Positions 12,501 through 25,353 of a DNA stretch of 64,000 nucleotides are shown one piece after another (position 1 is the stretch's first letter; every line of letters begins with the position of its first letter). The position numbers were made by a program, and so were the translations under genes. This DNA is from Symbiodinium natans. Its lineage: Eukaryota; Sar; Dinophyceae; Suessiales; Symbiodiniaceae. The notes under the pieces were generated by a model, which saw only the letters and a list, made by a program, of their open reading frames with translations, did no database searches and had not been told where the DNA came from. Location: assembly GCA_905221605.1 (NCBI GenBank), contig CAJNDS010002393.1, positions 60,001 through 124,000 of the forward strand, given 5' to 3'.

Positions 12501-15500
12501 TCAGGGGTTAGGGTTTGGGGTTTAGGGTTCAGGGTGTAGGGGTTAGGGTTTATGAATTAGGGCTTAGGGTTCAAGGTTTCGGGTTTAGGGTTTAGGGTCT
12601 ACGGTTTATCGTTTTTGGCCCGAAAAAATCTGCCCTGCCCGGGCCAGAAGTTGGAAGATGCAGTTGTCAGCTCAACCCCAAACCCTGCATGGAGGTTCAT
12701 GGGTAGGAGCTGGGGTTTAGGGTCTAGAGACTAGTGTCTAGGGTTTAGGGTTTACGGTTTAGAGTTTATTGGAACTTGGATGATAATTCTGTCTAGGGTA
12801 ACCTACCTTACAGCTATGCATGAACGAACGTTCAAGTGGGCCTCAGAACCCTAGGCCCTGAACTCTCTCAGCCCTAAAAGCCTCTCAACCACCGAGCCTT
12901 CCTAAACCCCCGGTTTAGGGTCTAGGGTTGAGGGTACCCTCAACCCTAGACCCTAAACCCTAAACCCTAATCCGAGTTGCAGCTCTCAAAGGTGATGATG
13001 CACCGGGTGCTCACATCAATTGCCTGCGGTCTGATGGAACCTGCGGCGCCGCCCTTGGAGCGGCTCCAGTTTAGGATTCAGGGTTTAGGATTTGGGCAGG
13101 GTGTTGGGTTTAGGGTTTAGGCTTCGGGCTTCGTATAATATGAGAGGCCTCACAACCCGGTAATACGGGAGCCAGCATACATACCACCAGGAACACTTTA
13201 GAATCCGAACATATGTACAATTTAGAGATACTCAACCCTAAACTAAACCCTACACCCTGAACCCTCAACCCTGCTAGGCGATCAGAATCCTGGGTTTGCT
13301 CGGGCACTTTGCAGTGCAGTGTGGGTCGTAGCAGGTCTGGTCAGTCAACGATGGCGCACGACTTTGTGGTCGAATCACAGTCGATTCCAATCTTCGTCCT
13401 CCTCGAGCAAAGGGAGTTCTCTATCCTACTAGCTTGAGAACCTAAACCCTAGATCCTAAACCCTCAAACCCTGACCTTAAACCCAAAACCCACTGGCTTG
13501 GGCCGTTGGGTCAGCTCTCTGAAATTATGGTCCCGTTTCACGTACCCCGAGCATGAGGGGCCATTCTCCCAACAATTTACATCCTGGCTTCTTGTCAGTC
13601 TGGTCCCTAATCTCTAGACCCTAAATGAGCCACTGAGGCCTGGAAGGCTTGACGTTCGCCTCCTGCGGCAGTGTCTCCACAGGCCCGACTGCGCTCATGC
13701 GGCTCTCTTGTTCCTTGTGGCGGTTTAGGGTTTCTGGTGTAGGGCCTAGGGTTTAGGGTTTACAAAGCTCGCCCTTTTTAGGGCTTAGGGTCTTAAGAGG
13801 TTGAAGGTTCAAGCAATTAGGGGTTATAATTGCCCTAGATAGAACTATAGCCAAATATAACCCACTTTGCGATACGTACAACCCTAGTTATGGCTACCCA
13901 TGAACCTCTAAGACAAAAAGCCCCGCAGAGAAAACCGCACGAGGCCTCACCTTGAGGGGCCACTAGGTTTGTCGAGGTTGAAGTAGTACTTGGTTTCTAG
14001 AGCCCTAAAGCCTAAAGCCTATACACCCAAAACCCCTGGACCCATAAAAGGGACCTTCCGGGAAGCTGTGGGGCTACTTAGGTATATGGGGACTATATAA
14101 AGTATAAAGGGGTTAAATCGGGGAACAAGATTTAGGGCCCCTGTTTAGGGCTCCCTCCTTGCTGGGGTGTGCATGTCTCTTTTAGTTGAAGTACGGGTCG
14201 GTAACAGGGAATAGGCAGTTAGGTACTTCAAACCCCTATACCCTTAATGCGGGTTGATAGAGGACTCCAAGCCTCAAATCAAAACCCAAAACCCCACAAC
14301 CCCAAAACCCTAAAAGCCCAATCGCCTAGAAATCCCCCCGTAAAGCCTAAACCCCCTGTTTAATCCCTGAAAGGGTAAATATATCCCGAAACCCTAAACC
14401 CCAAACCCTTAAACCCTACTAAGAACTAGGGGGGCTTGTGGAGCTGCAGAGGAACTGGAGGCGTTCCCTGCGCCAACCTCAAAGCCGTCTACGAGCCGGA
14501 ACGGGCCTTCGCAGCCGGGCTCCATGCGGTTTAAGTTGTTCTGGGGTTAGGGTTTAGGGTTTGGGGTTGTTCAGGGTTTAGGGTTTGGGGTTTAGGGTTT
14601 AGGGGTTCGGTCGTTCAGGGTTTAGGGTTTAGGGGTTAGGTTGTGTTGGGTTTAGGTTGTTCAGGGTTTAGAGTTTAGAGTTCAGGGCAAAGTTCCGCAA
14701 GTCAGGTGAAGCACGGCCTGCTTCAGCATCCCAGTGGCCCGGGTCTGGTCCTGCAGGCCGCCCTGTCTTGTTTTCGGGGTTGAGGAATTTAGGGTTTAGG
14801 GCTAGGGTTTAGGGTTTAGGGTTTAGGGTTAGGGGTATGGTTTGGGTATTCAGGGCTTCAGGGTTAAGGGTTAGTCGGACGAAGGCGCTGAGGCCTCACC
14901 ATTCCGAATCTGTGGGTACTCAACAAGGGGGGAGCTTGAGTTCTAGTCCCTCAGCCCGAAACTAAACCCTAAGCCCCCTAATTTTGAACCTCTGTATACA
15001 CCTCCTAGCCACTGAGCCCCCAGACAGAGCCCCATTTTCCTTAAAACCTCCTCTAAATTGCAGACCCTAAATCCTTAGACGCCTAATAGGGGTCGGTATT
15101 CCCTTATGGTCCCTATATACTTATGCTGCAACAGCCCCCCCCCCCCCCCCCCCACATACCCTATTCGAATCAGTAAAGGCCCCTATGTTCAGGCTCTCAA
15201 CCCTACATCCTCAACCCCCAAGCCCCGAAACTAAACCCACAACGCATCCATCCTCCGGCGTGATCGAGGCCGGCTTGGAAGAGACCTGGTTGCTGGCGCA
15301 GAACATCCTCGTGATCTCTTCGGTGGCTCGGGGTCTTCATTCGGCTTCGGAGGGGCCTAAGAAGCAGTAAGTTCAGGGTTTGGGCCTGGCTTTCCTCTCT
15401 TGAATCCTCAACCCCCACCCCCAAATCCTCAACCCCAACCACCTAAATCCTCGACCCTCAGCCCTTTCTTATGATCAACATCGCCTGAGGTGGGTCCGGC

Positions 15501-18500
15501 CATCACGTTGACCACCAGGCGCCAGTCGTCACCGCCCCTGTTTTTTCCCACCTGCGGTCCAGTTCGCTGTGAGGGTTCAAGGGTTTAGGGCAACCTGGGA
15601 CCCTACTAGATCTAGGATCCCGCCCCGATTCGCAAAGACCTTGGTTTGTAGGTGCATGTATCAGGGTTTCGGGTCAAGGGTCTTCATGCCACCAGCTGAT
15701 ACGAGCAACAATTCTCCCCAATGGTTTGAAGCCCCAGGAATTCCATGATACTTGGGTAGAACGGGAACCCCTATCTTGGGATAACTCCCTAAACCCTAAC
15801 ATCCTAAAGCCCTAACGCCCTAAAACCCTAAAGCCCTGAAGCCCTAAAGCCCTCAACCCTAAACTCTAAACCCCTCAACCCTAAACCCTAAACCCTAAAC
15901 CCCTCAACCCTAAACCCTAAAGCCTAAACTCAGGGCCTGGGCCGCCCCCCTACGTTGGGGGGATGGCGCAAGGCCACCCAGGCGCCCACGATGGGCCCGG
16001 TACCGGAACTCGGGACCAGTACTCCCTTAATTAAGTAAGTACCCTAAACCTCAGGTCAGACCCTGGAGAGCGAGGGGGCGGTACCCCCAAGGGCCCCAGT
16101 CCAGGGGGTGCCGGACAACTCGACGCAAGGTGCCCAGGCCACCTGAACCCCCTTCGGTTTGCTGGGGCCCCTGAGCCGCCCTGAACCCTGCGCCCCCCTG
16201 GCCCCCTGGGCCACGGAATGAGGAAAGTCAGCAGTTGGCTTCGGTTTAGACCTAAACCCCCTAAAAGGAATAGGCTTGGGTGGCTTTGCCACCTCGGCGT
16301 GGGGTGGGAGTGAAACACAAGCGAAGCATGTGTGTAGGCACGGCACAATTAATTGCGAATGTCAGTGATGTTGAGGGCAAAGGTTGTGAGTGCCTTTGAT
16401 TGTACCTCTGAACTCTGCAGTCCTTTTGTCAGCTGGCATCTTCGATTAGTGCTGTTGCAGTGTCTCTGCGGCGGCAGCTTTGGCTGCCAGGTGGTACAAA
16501 CAGTTGCCGCAGCATGGATCCAACACCTGAGGAGAAGGCAAAGCTCGAGACGATCTGCGATGTCGCTGATTGGGTCAAGCTCCCTGCAGCTGTGCGTGAT
16601 GTCATGACTGGCTGTTTGGGCGTCGAAGAAAACTGGACCAAAGTTCATCCACGCCAGATTGCTGCCATGGAGTCAGCCGAATACGATACCTGCCGACATG
16701 GCGTCTCCGACCATTCTTGTGAACATGGTGCAATGCAGTTCGCTACTCAGATTGTTTATGTCATATGGCGGGTGGGCTGGGGGAACTGAGCAGACATGAA
16801 AGCAATTGTGGAAAAATGTTTGATGGCCTTCCACAATCGGGCCAAAGCTGCTCTTCGCGCCTCACGAAGCTATCGAGCTTGTTCCAAAACCTAACCTTCA
16901 CAGCATCTACGCCCTATGACAGCAAACCCTAAACCCTAAACCCTAAACCCTAAACCCTAAACCCTACACCCTAAACCCTAAACCTATGCATTTTCAAAGC
17001 TCTCGAGCTTCGAAGGGGCGCCGCGGCAGCGAACTCGACCGAGTCCCTGACGGTGCAGCACAACCAAGTGGTGTCGCCACGGAGGCGGTTTAGGGGTTAG
17101 GGCTTAGGGTTTAGGGTTTAGGGTTTAGGTTTAGGGTACAGGGTGAAGGTGTGGGGTTTGCGGTTTGGGTTTAGGGGTACTTTCGGCAGGGGCTGTGAGG
17201 GATCCGGGAATGCCAGTGGGCCGCTTCTTTTCCGAAAACCTATACCCTACCCTAGCTACGAACCCCTAATGAAGACAGGGTTCCCTGTTTTTTTCATAGT
17301 TATTTGGGCTGTTCAGTTTGTGGAATTGCGGGTTTGGTTGGTTGTGGTTTACGGGTTTAGGGTTGCGAGTTTAAGGTTTTGAGTTAGAGGGTTTAGGGCT
17401 TATATAAGGTGTGCGGTTTATAGGCTCCGGGGATGAACAACGTGAACGACCTTACCTATGGAGTAAACCCTAAACCCTAAACCCTAAACCCTAAACCCTA
17501 AACCCTAAACCCTAAACCCTAAACCCTAAACCCTAAACCCTAAACCCTAAACCCTAGAAGCTCTTGCTCTTTCCGTTCCCAGGTCGGCCGTGGGCTTGCC
17601 TTTCATGCGGGAGACGGTGGCCTTTAAGATCATGACAGGAACCTTGGCTCGTGAGCAGGGTTTAGGGTTTAGGGTTTAGGGTTTAGGGTTTAGGGTTTAG
17701 TGTTTAGGGTTTAGGGTTTAGGGTTTACCCAACAACATGTCCTTTTCCCAGGAACGGCCTCCTACCGCCACAACTTCGCCACGAAAGCAGAGGCGGGTCT
17801 TGCCGAGGCAAACCTAAACCCTCAAACTTAAACTCGCCTGGCCCTCCAAATCCCATCTGAGCTGGACTTTAACGGATGTACGCAAGACTAGCGTGGTGGG
17901 AGTTTTTGTACCAGGGCTGGTAAAACCCTGAAGCCTTACCCGAAACCTGAAACTCTTAGGACCCAGTGTAGGCCCTTATTCCCTTTTCTTGGGGTGCCGG
18001 AGGCCTGCTTCAGCTTCGAGCCGCGCGAGGACGCCGAGCCCGTCCCCCGAAGCCCCCACTTGATTGGCACGGGGCTCGGCTCAGGGTGTTTCCCTTTTTT
18101 GAGGAATTTAGGGTTTAGGGTTTAGGGTTTAGGGTTTAGGGTTTAGGGTTTAGGGAGTAAGTTCTCTAGGAAGCCGGATAAGTAGAAGTGGAAGCTTGAG
18201 GGCTTTTGCACTCCGGAGATCATTTGCCTCATTTCGCCGTAAATCCTGAACCAACAGGAATATTCGCTTGCAGCCCTGAACCCTAAAACCCTAAACCCTA
18301 AACCCTAAACCCTAAACCCTAAACCCTGAACCCTGAACCCGAAACCCGAAACCCGAAACCCGAAACCCGAAACCCGAAACCCGAAACCCGAAACCCGAAA
18401 CCCGAAACCCTAAACCCTAAACCCTAAACCCTAAACCCTAAACCCTAAAGCCTAAACCCTAAACCCTAAACCCTAAACGCCAAACCAAGAGCCCGATCAT

Positions 18501-20683
18501 ATCACATCCTAGGGGGTATAGTTGCTGCTGTTGAAGCAGATCAGTTCTGGGGCTTGTGATACAAGCCTCCCCATAAAGAAGTTCCTAAACCCTAAACCCT
18601 AAACCCTAAACCCTAAACCCTAAACCCTAAACCCTAAACCCTAAACCCTAAACCCTAAACCCTAAACCCTAAACCCCAAACCCTAAACCCCAAACCCTAA
18701 ACCCCAAACCCTAGACCCGAGCTAAGGCCGGCAGTCTTCTCGCTGGTCGCTTGTGGCCTTTGAGGGAAACGCGGCCCATGACTGCTTCTAGACGAACTGG
18801 TGGTGAAAGGCAAAACCACGGTTTCAGTCCCTGGCAAGGGCTTAGGGTCAGGGTTTAGGGTTTCGGGTTTAGGGTCTGGGGTTTAGGGTTTCGGGTATCG
18901 GGATTGGGCCTAGGGCTTACTACTATTTGCTTAAGCACTCCACCAAAAGGAAAACAATATAAGAATCCCGATATTGCCCTTATAAGGAAGAATGGGGTTC
19001 GAATAAGCTTAGGGTTCGCGTGTGCAACCAAATGGAGTCTGGCTGTCCGAGGCGGGACCAAAGAGCAGGCGCAGATGGCCTCTGGAGGTTTAGGGCAGTC
19101 CGAATCCGAAGCCTTCTAGCCCTAAGACCCTAAGCTCTCAGCCCTGGGTGCTGCTTGGACTTATACAAGCCAACGTTTGCGGAAGCTCAAGCCCAGAAGC
19201 ACATAATGTCGCTGCACAACATTCAAAGCAAAGCCCAATTTTGGCAGCGAACTCAGCAGCTCGGACACATGTGGATGAATCCTTGACGTACCCAACTTGC
19301 AAAGTCAAATCCAGCAGCGGGGCAGGAGGAGAACCCCCTCCCCCCCCAACCCTAAACCCATAACCCCAAACACTAAACCCTCGAGATCCGTAAGCCTATC
19401 ATTGAAAGAACAGGATGCGCATAAAAAAACTCCGAAGCCCGGTAGGTTCTTCGAACAACTTCATGGGGTTTAGGGGGAGCTAGGGGGGGACCCTGCGCGC
19501 CAAAAAAACAACAAATCCCGCAAAAGTCCTAAATCCCGAGTTCCCTCCCCACATGCCACCCTAACTCAAGCAACAACTATCTCGGAACCCTCAGCCCAAA
19601 ACCCTAAACCCTAAGCCCTAAACCCTAAACCCTAAACCCCAAACCCTAAACCCTAAACCCTAAACCAAACCCTATACCCCCCAGGCTTGTATGGGCTGCG
19701 CATTCCACAGGAGCTGCGACAGGGCAACTCCCAGGCTCTTTCGGCTGTAGGGTTTAGGTTTTAGGGTTTAGGTTTTAGGGTTTAGGGTTTAGGGTTTAGG
19801 GTTTAGGTTTTAGGGTTTAGGGTTTAGGGTTTAGGGTTTAGGGTTTGGGGATCCATGGATTGAGTGATTTGGGGCGGTGTAGGTCTTGGAGGGGAACTAG
19901 GGGGCTTCAGGGGCCTCTAGTAGGCTTTGCGGATTCAGGGATCAGGGCTTAGGGGTTTAGGGTCTATCCCCAGGAAGCGACCCCCAAACCCAGAACCCCA
20001 AACCCTGAACCCTAAACCCTGGACCCTAAACCCTAGACGCTAAACGCTCAACCCCGAACTGCCGCCAGGTCTTCACTGACTTCACGGTCTTTGCCAGCCA
20101 GTACGCTTTCTATGTACGTGCCTGTGACCGGTGCCGGCTGGTGAATTCCGTCTGGGTAGAGACCACGCACGGCGTCCACGATGAGGCCATGCCAGGGTTA
20201 TATGGATCCAACGCTGAACAGCCAAGAAGAAGAGACATCAAGGTAGAAGGGGATGAATGGGGGCACCCAACCCTTGTAAAACCCTAGGCCCTAAGCCCTA
20301 AACCAAAACCCTAACCCTAAACCCTAAACCCTAAACCCTAAACCCTAAGCCCTACACCCTAACCCCTTGTGAGAGCACATGTGAGCGAGACTTGCGTACG
20401 TTGGGAGGATTCCGCGCCCGTGGTAACGGACGACCCATGGATCGAGAGCCACGGCAAGCAAAGCGTTTTCAGCTAAACCCTAAACCCTAAATTAAACCCT
20501 AAACCCTAAACCCTAAACCCTAAACCCTAAACCCTTGGGGTGTAGGGTTTCTCGGGGCTAGGATGGCAGGTGCCCCCCACCCACGGTGTGCAGTCTTGGT
20601 CAGGTGGACCATAGGGATACAGGATATTTTCTGAAAGTTCGTCCTCTCCTCTCTTCTAAGATTTGGCCCTCTTCCTAAACACA

Positions 20684-20714
<31 letters not shown>

Positions 20715-23700
20715 AAATAATCCCTAGACCAGATCCCAGCAGAATGAGCGCCCGTAGCCCCCTCCTTAAACCCAAAACTCGCCGAGCCCCAAACCCCCAA
20801 ACCCCCCGACACGAAAACCCCAAACCCCCAAAACCCGAATCATACCCTGAAACTTGTTAGGGTCTAACAGGGTTGATGGTCTAGGGTTTAGGGTTCAGGG
20901 TTTAGGGGTTTAGGGGTTTAGGGGTTTAGGGGTTTAGGGGTTTAGGGGTTTAGGGGTTTAGGGGTTTAGGGGTTTAGGGGTTTAGGGGTTTACAAATTCC
21001 TCAAGACCTCCGAGGAACGTGACGGCTGTCGGCACTCGCTTCTTCGCCCAGTGGGCGACTGTCGACCTGGGGCCGCAGATCACGCTCAGTCCGCACGAAG
21101 GATCCCGGGGGCTCGTTTGAGGTTGCTTTGGTTTGGGGTGTAGGGTTTAGGGTTTAGGGTTTAGGGTTTAGGGTTTAGGTTGTTTTGTGTGAGTTAGAGT
21201 CTAGGGCTTTAGGTTGTTTTTTAGAATTGGAGTTTAGGATTTTGGTTGTTTATTTTGAATCAGGGTTTAGGATTGTGGGTTTGGGGTTAAGTCATCAGAT
21301 CTTGAGAGGCCTGGGCTCAGCATCTCAGTTCATCAGCTAAATTGACTGAACTTGGGTTTAGGGTTGTCTCAGTCCTTGTAGCCCTAAATCCTTAAAAGTT
21401 GGGCGCAAGCCACGTAACTTGCAAACTGAAGCTTCGACTTCGGCAGCAGAGTTTTCATTTGGAAGCAAGCCTGAACCCTGAACCCTGAACACTGAACCCC
21501 AAACCCTAACCCCTAAACCCCTAAACCCCTAAACCCCTACACCCCTAAACCCCTAAACCCCTAAACCCCTAAACCCCTAAACCCCTAAACCCCTAAACCC
21601 CTAAACCCCTAAACCCCTAAACCCCTAAACCCCTAAACCCCTAAACCCCTAAACCCCTAAACCCCTACACCCCTAAACCCCTAAACCCCTAAACCCCTAA
21701 ACCCCTAAACCCCTAAACCCCTAAACCCCTAAACCCCTAAACCCCTAAACCCCTAAACCCCTAAACCCCTAAACCCCTAAACCGTAAACCCTAAACCCTA
21801 AACCCTAAACCCGTTGCTTGCGACCCCAATCTTGCCTTCAGGACGATACCTTCGCAACATCACCTTCTTCCTGCTCGGCAACAGCCCTTGCTTGCCAGGG
21901 CCCTAGCTCGAGTCCACGAGCAACCAGGTACTGTTGCCATTGCTTCTGTGGGGTTTAGGGTTTCGGGTTTAAGGTGTGTGTGTGTGTGTGTGTCATGTGA
22001 CATGGAAAAGTCGCCGAAGTGCTTTGTCTAGCTCTTTCCTGTGGTCTGGGTTGTTGAGGTCGGATAAAACATCTTCGAACTGTTCCAAAAACAGTTTGTC
22101 CAGAGCTGCCCTACGAAATACGTGAACCTCATCACCCACCCAATCCCGCCTCCCCCTAAACCCTAAACCCTAAACCCTAAACCCTAAACCCTAAACCCTA
22201 AACCCTAAACCCTAAACCCTAACCCTAAACCCTAAACCCTAAACCCTAAACCCTAAACCGAGATCCCCAACCGCAAAACCCAAGCGGCAAGGTATGGGGG
22301 CGACCATCCAGTCACCATCCGAGTTGAGAAGTTACGCTTCTACCGGAGCGCTGCAGCACCCTAAGTTGCCAAGATCTTCCAAAACCCATCAATTAAGGAA
22401 TATACCCTAATTCATAGGATCCTTAGTGTAAACTAGGGTATGTTCCTTAAATAAGGGGTTTTGGAAGATCTGGGTGTGTTTGCAACTCTCGCGCGCAAAG
22501 GGCTTAGGATTTAGAGATTTGAGGTTTTGGCGGGCTTAAAGTTCGGGGATGTTAGTGTCTTTAGGGTTGGGGGGGATTTAGATTTCAAGGGCGTGTGGAT
22601 TGTTTTTGTTTTTCGTGGGTGGGGGCGGGCACTTGTTGCCCTCCCGAGGAGATTTCTCTGCCATCTCGTCTTCTTGTCTAAGGTCGAGCTCTACACGGCT
22701 GAGCCAGCTGGGTGTCTCGCTTGAATTAGACGGGCTTGAACCCTAACGCACAGGGTAGTAGAGGGGCCTGTTTGGATTAGAATGGAGCTTTGGGTCAGGT
22801 ATTCTTGTGAAATTGACTTTGTTGGATCAGCAGAGGATGATCTTGGTTCTAGAGGCTCTCGTGTTAGGATGCAGGGGTTTCAGCCCCAAGCCCTAACCCG
22901 AAACCCTAAACCCGAAACCCTAAACCCTAAACCCAAAGCCCTCAGCCCTAAACTCGAGACCAACGCCACTCAACTCGAGCGTCGGTCTGATCTGATCTGA
23001 AGCTCCTAGAAACGACTTCCCGTCCGAGACTTCTGTACTTCTTCTCCGCGGCTGTCCTGGATGTGAGTCTAGAGTAGTATTGAATATCACTGTCTTGTTA
23101 TTTTTCATACTGTATTGTGCAATATGTGAGTATTCGAACATTTTAGTATTCGATTGTTAATATATCATAATATGGACTCCCACTGCCGGAAAGGTAGGCA
23201 AACCCTTAAGACTCTTGCCCTAGCAAGGTACGGGATCTTCGCGGACCTAGATGGCTCCTTCAGCGGATATGTAGGAGGCGGGCCACCAAGAAAGAAAGGG
23301 TTTAGGGTTTAGGGTTCAGGGTTCAGGGTTTAGGGCTTAGGGCTTAGGGTTTAGGGTTGCGGGCGGAGTGCGTTGAATCTGTGGGGAACGGAGGCTTTTG
23401 AATCATATTGCATCATTGGAGCACTCTTGCCAAGCCAACAGAGCCCCTGTCACCATGCTCACCATGCCTTCAGCCCACAAATGCATCCTTTTCTGACGCC
23501 AAGAAAGGAAGGGTTTAGGGTTTAGGGTTTAGGGTTTAGGGTTTAGGGTTTAGGGTTTAGGGTTTAGGGTTCAGGGTTCAGGGTTCAGGGTTCAGGGTTC
23601 AGGGTTCAGGGTTCAGGGTTCAGGGTTCAGGGTTCAGGGTCTAGGGTTTAGGTTTTAGGGTTTAGGGTTTAGGGTTTAGTAATAGGGTTTAGGGTTAGGT

Positions 23701-25272
23701 GCCCAATTGTACTCACATCACTGCACGACACCAGAAGATCTGAGTCTGAGGGCTTGCCCAGACGTGGGCAGTCCGCAGCTCGGATGCAAGCACTGAGACC
23801 CTAAAACCTAAACCCTAAACCCTAAACCCTAAACCCTACACCCTACACCCTACACCCTAAACCCTACACCCTAAACCCCAAACCCTAAACCCTAAACCCC
23901 AGTGAGCTGGCCTCTTCCTGCCAACCTACCAGGCTCGGTGACCGGCGATAAGAACTACAACCGTCACTCCGCTTGCACCACCGTCGGAACAGAGGCCGGC
24001 TTCTCACTGAAATGCAAGAGTTTAGGGTTTAGGGTTTAGGTTTTTAGGGTTAGGGTTTAGGGTTTAGGGTTTTAGGGTTTTAGGGTTTGAGGGTTTAAGG
24101 GTTCAAGGGTTTAGGCTTCAGGCTTTAGGGCTTAGGTTTAGGGTTTAGGGTTTAGGGTTTAGGGTTTAGGGTTTAGGGTTTAGGGTTTAGGGTGCAAAGG
24201 GCTGTCCATGGAGTGGTACACAATGCTAACTGCACCAAGAGCATGGACACAAGCAGCGGCTAAACCCTAACCCTAAACCCTAAACCCAGCAAGCTGAAGC
24301 CCCCGCCTCTTTGCTTGCATGGGCGCGCGAGGCGCTGAACTTGCGGCTCCTTTGCGACTCGAGCATCTTCATCCGGCCCTTTCACATCACAGGCCAGACA
24401 GGCTTAGGGTTTAGGGTTTAGGGTTTAGGGTTTAGGGTGTAGGGTTTAGGGTTTAGGGTTTAGGGTTTAGGGTTTAGGGTTTAGGGTTTAGGGTTTAGGG
24501 TTTAGGGTTTAGGGTTTAGGGTTCAAGGTTTAGGGTTTAGGGTTTAGGGTTTTAGGGTTTAGGGTTTAGGGTTTAGGGTTTAGGGTTTGAGGGTTCTGGT
24601 TCCTATATATTAATGCTCTCCCAATCCCCAAAACCCTGCTCTGAAGGCCAAACTTTTAGGTTCCAACAACCCCCCCCCCCCGCCCCAGAATCGGGTACAA
24701 CCACACAAGTAGGCCAAGGTCCCCCCCCAACCCTATATGTTTCATACTTCATGGGAAGCCCCAGAATAGACATTGGGCAAGGGTAGGCCCAAATCCCCCC
24801 CAGCCCCGGAGATATTGTGGGGGTTGAAGGCTCCCCTCACCTCCACAAGCCCCAGAAACCTTAAAGCCTAAACCCTAAACCCGAAGCCGCGAACCGAGGA
24901 GAGTGCGCTTGTGTTTTAACAGGCAGTTTATGGCTCCAAACTTGCAGGGGTCAGGGGTGGGTGTAGGGTTCAGGGTTCAGGGTTCAGGGTTTAGGGTTTA
25001 GGGTTTAGGGTTTAGGGTGCCTACCAGCCCTGTGCTTGGAGGGGTGCAGGTACACCTGAACCTGAAGCCCCTCCCCCCAAGCTGATCCAAGCAGGCATCG
25101 AGCCGGCAGAGATAGTCGGGCCGCCTGGCTAGCAAGGGCTTTAGGTGGTCAGGGTGTAGGGTCTACGGCGCCGTTTCCTACACCGAGTTTGCTGTAGGGG
25201 CATGCAAGGTATGGTATGTGGCGCAGCTAAGAAGGCTTGGCTGGGTTAAAGGGCGATTCTATGGCCTAAACC

Positions 25273-25353
<81 letters not shown>

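Noticed and set aside
16031-16348. Two overlapping minus-strand frames
   Set aside because: GC-rich, shadow-like composition, no splice signals or motif; the + strand carries phase-linked exons on both sides.
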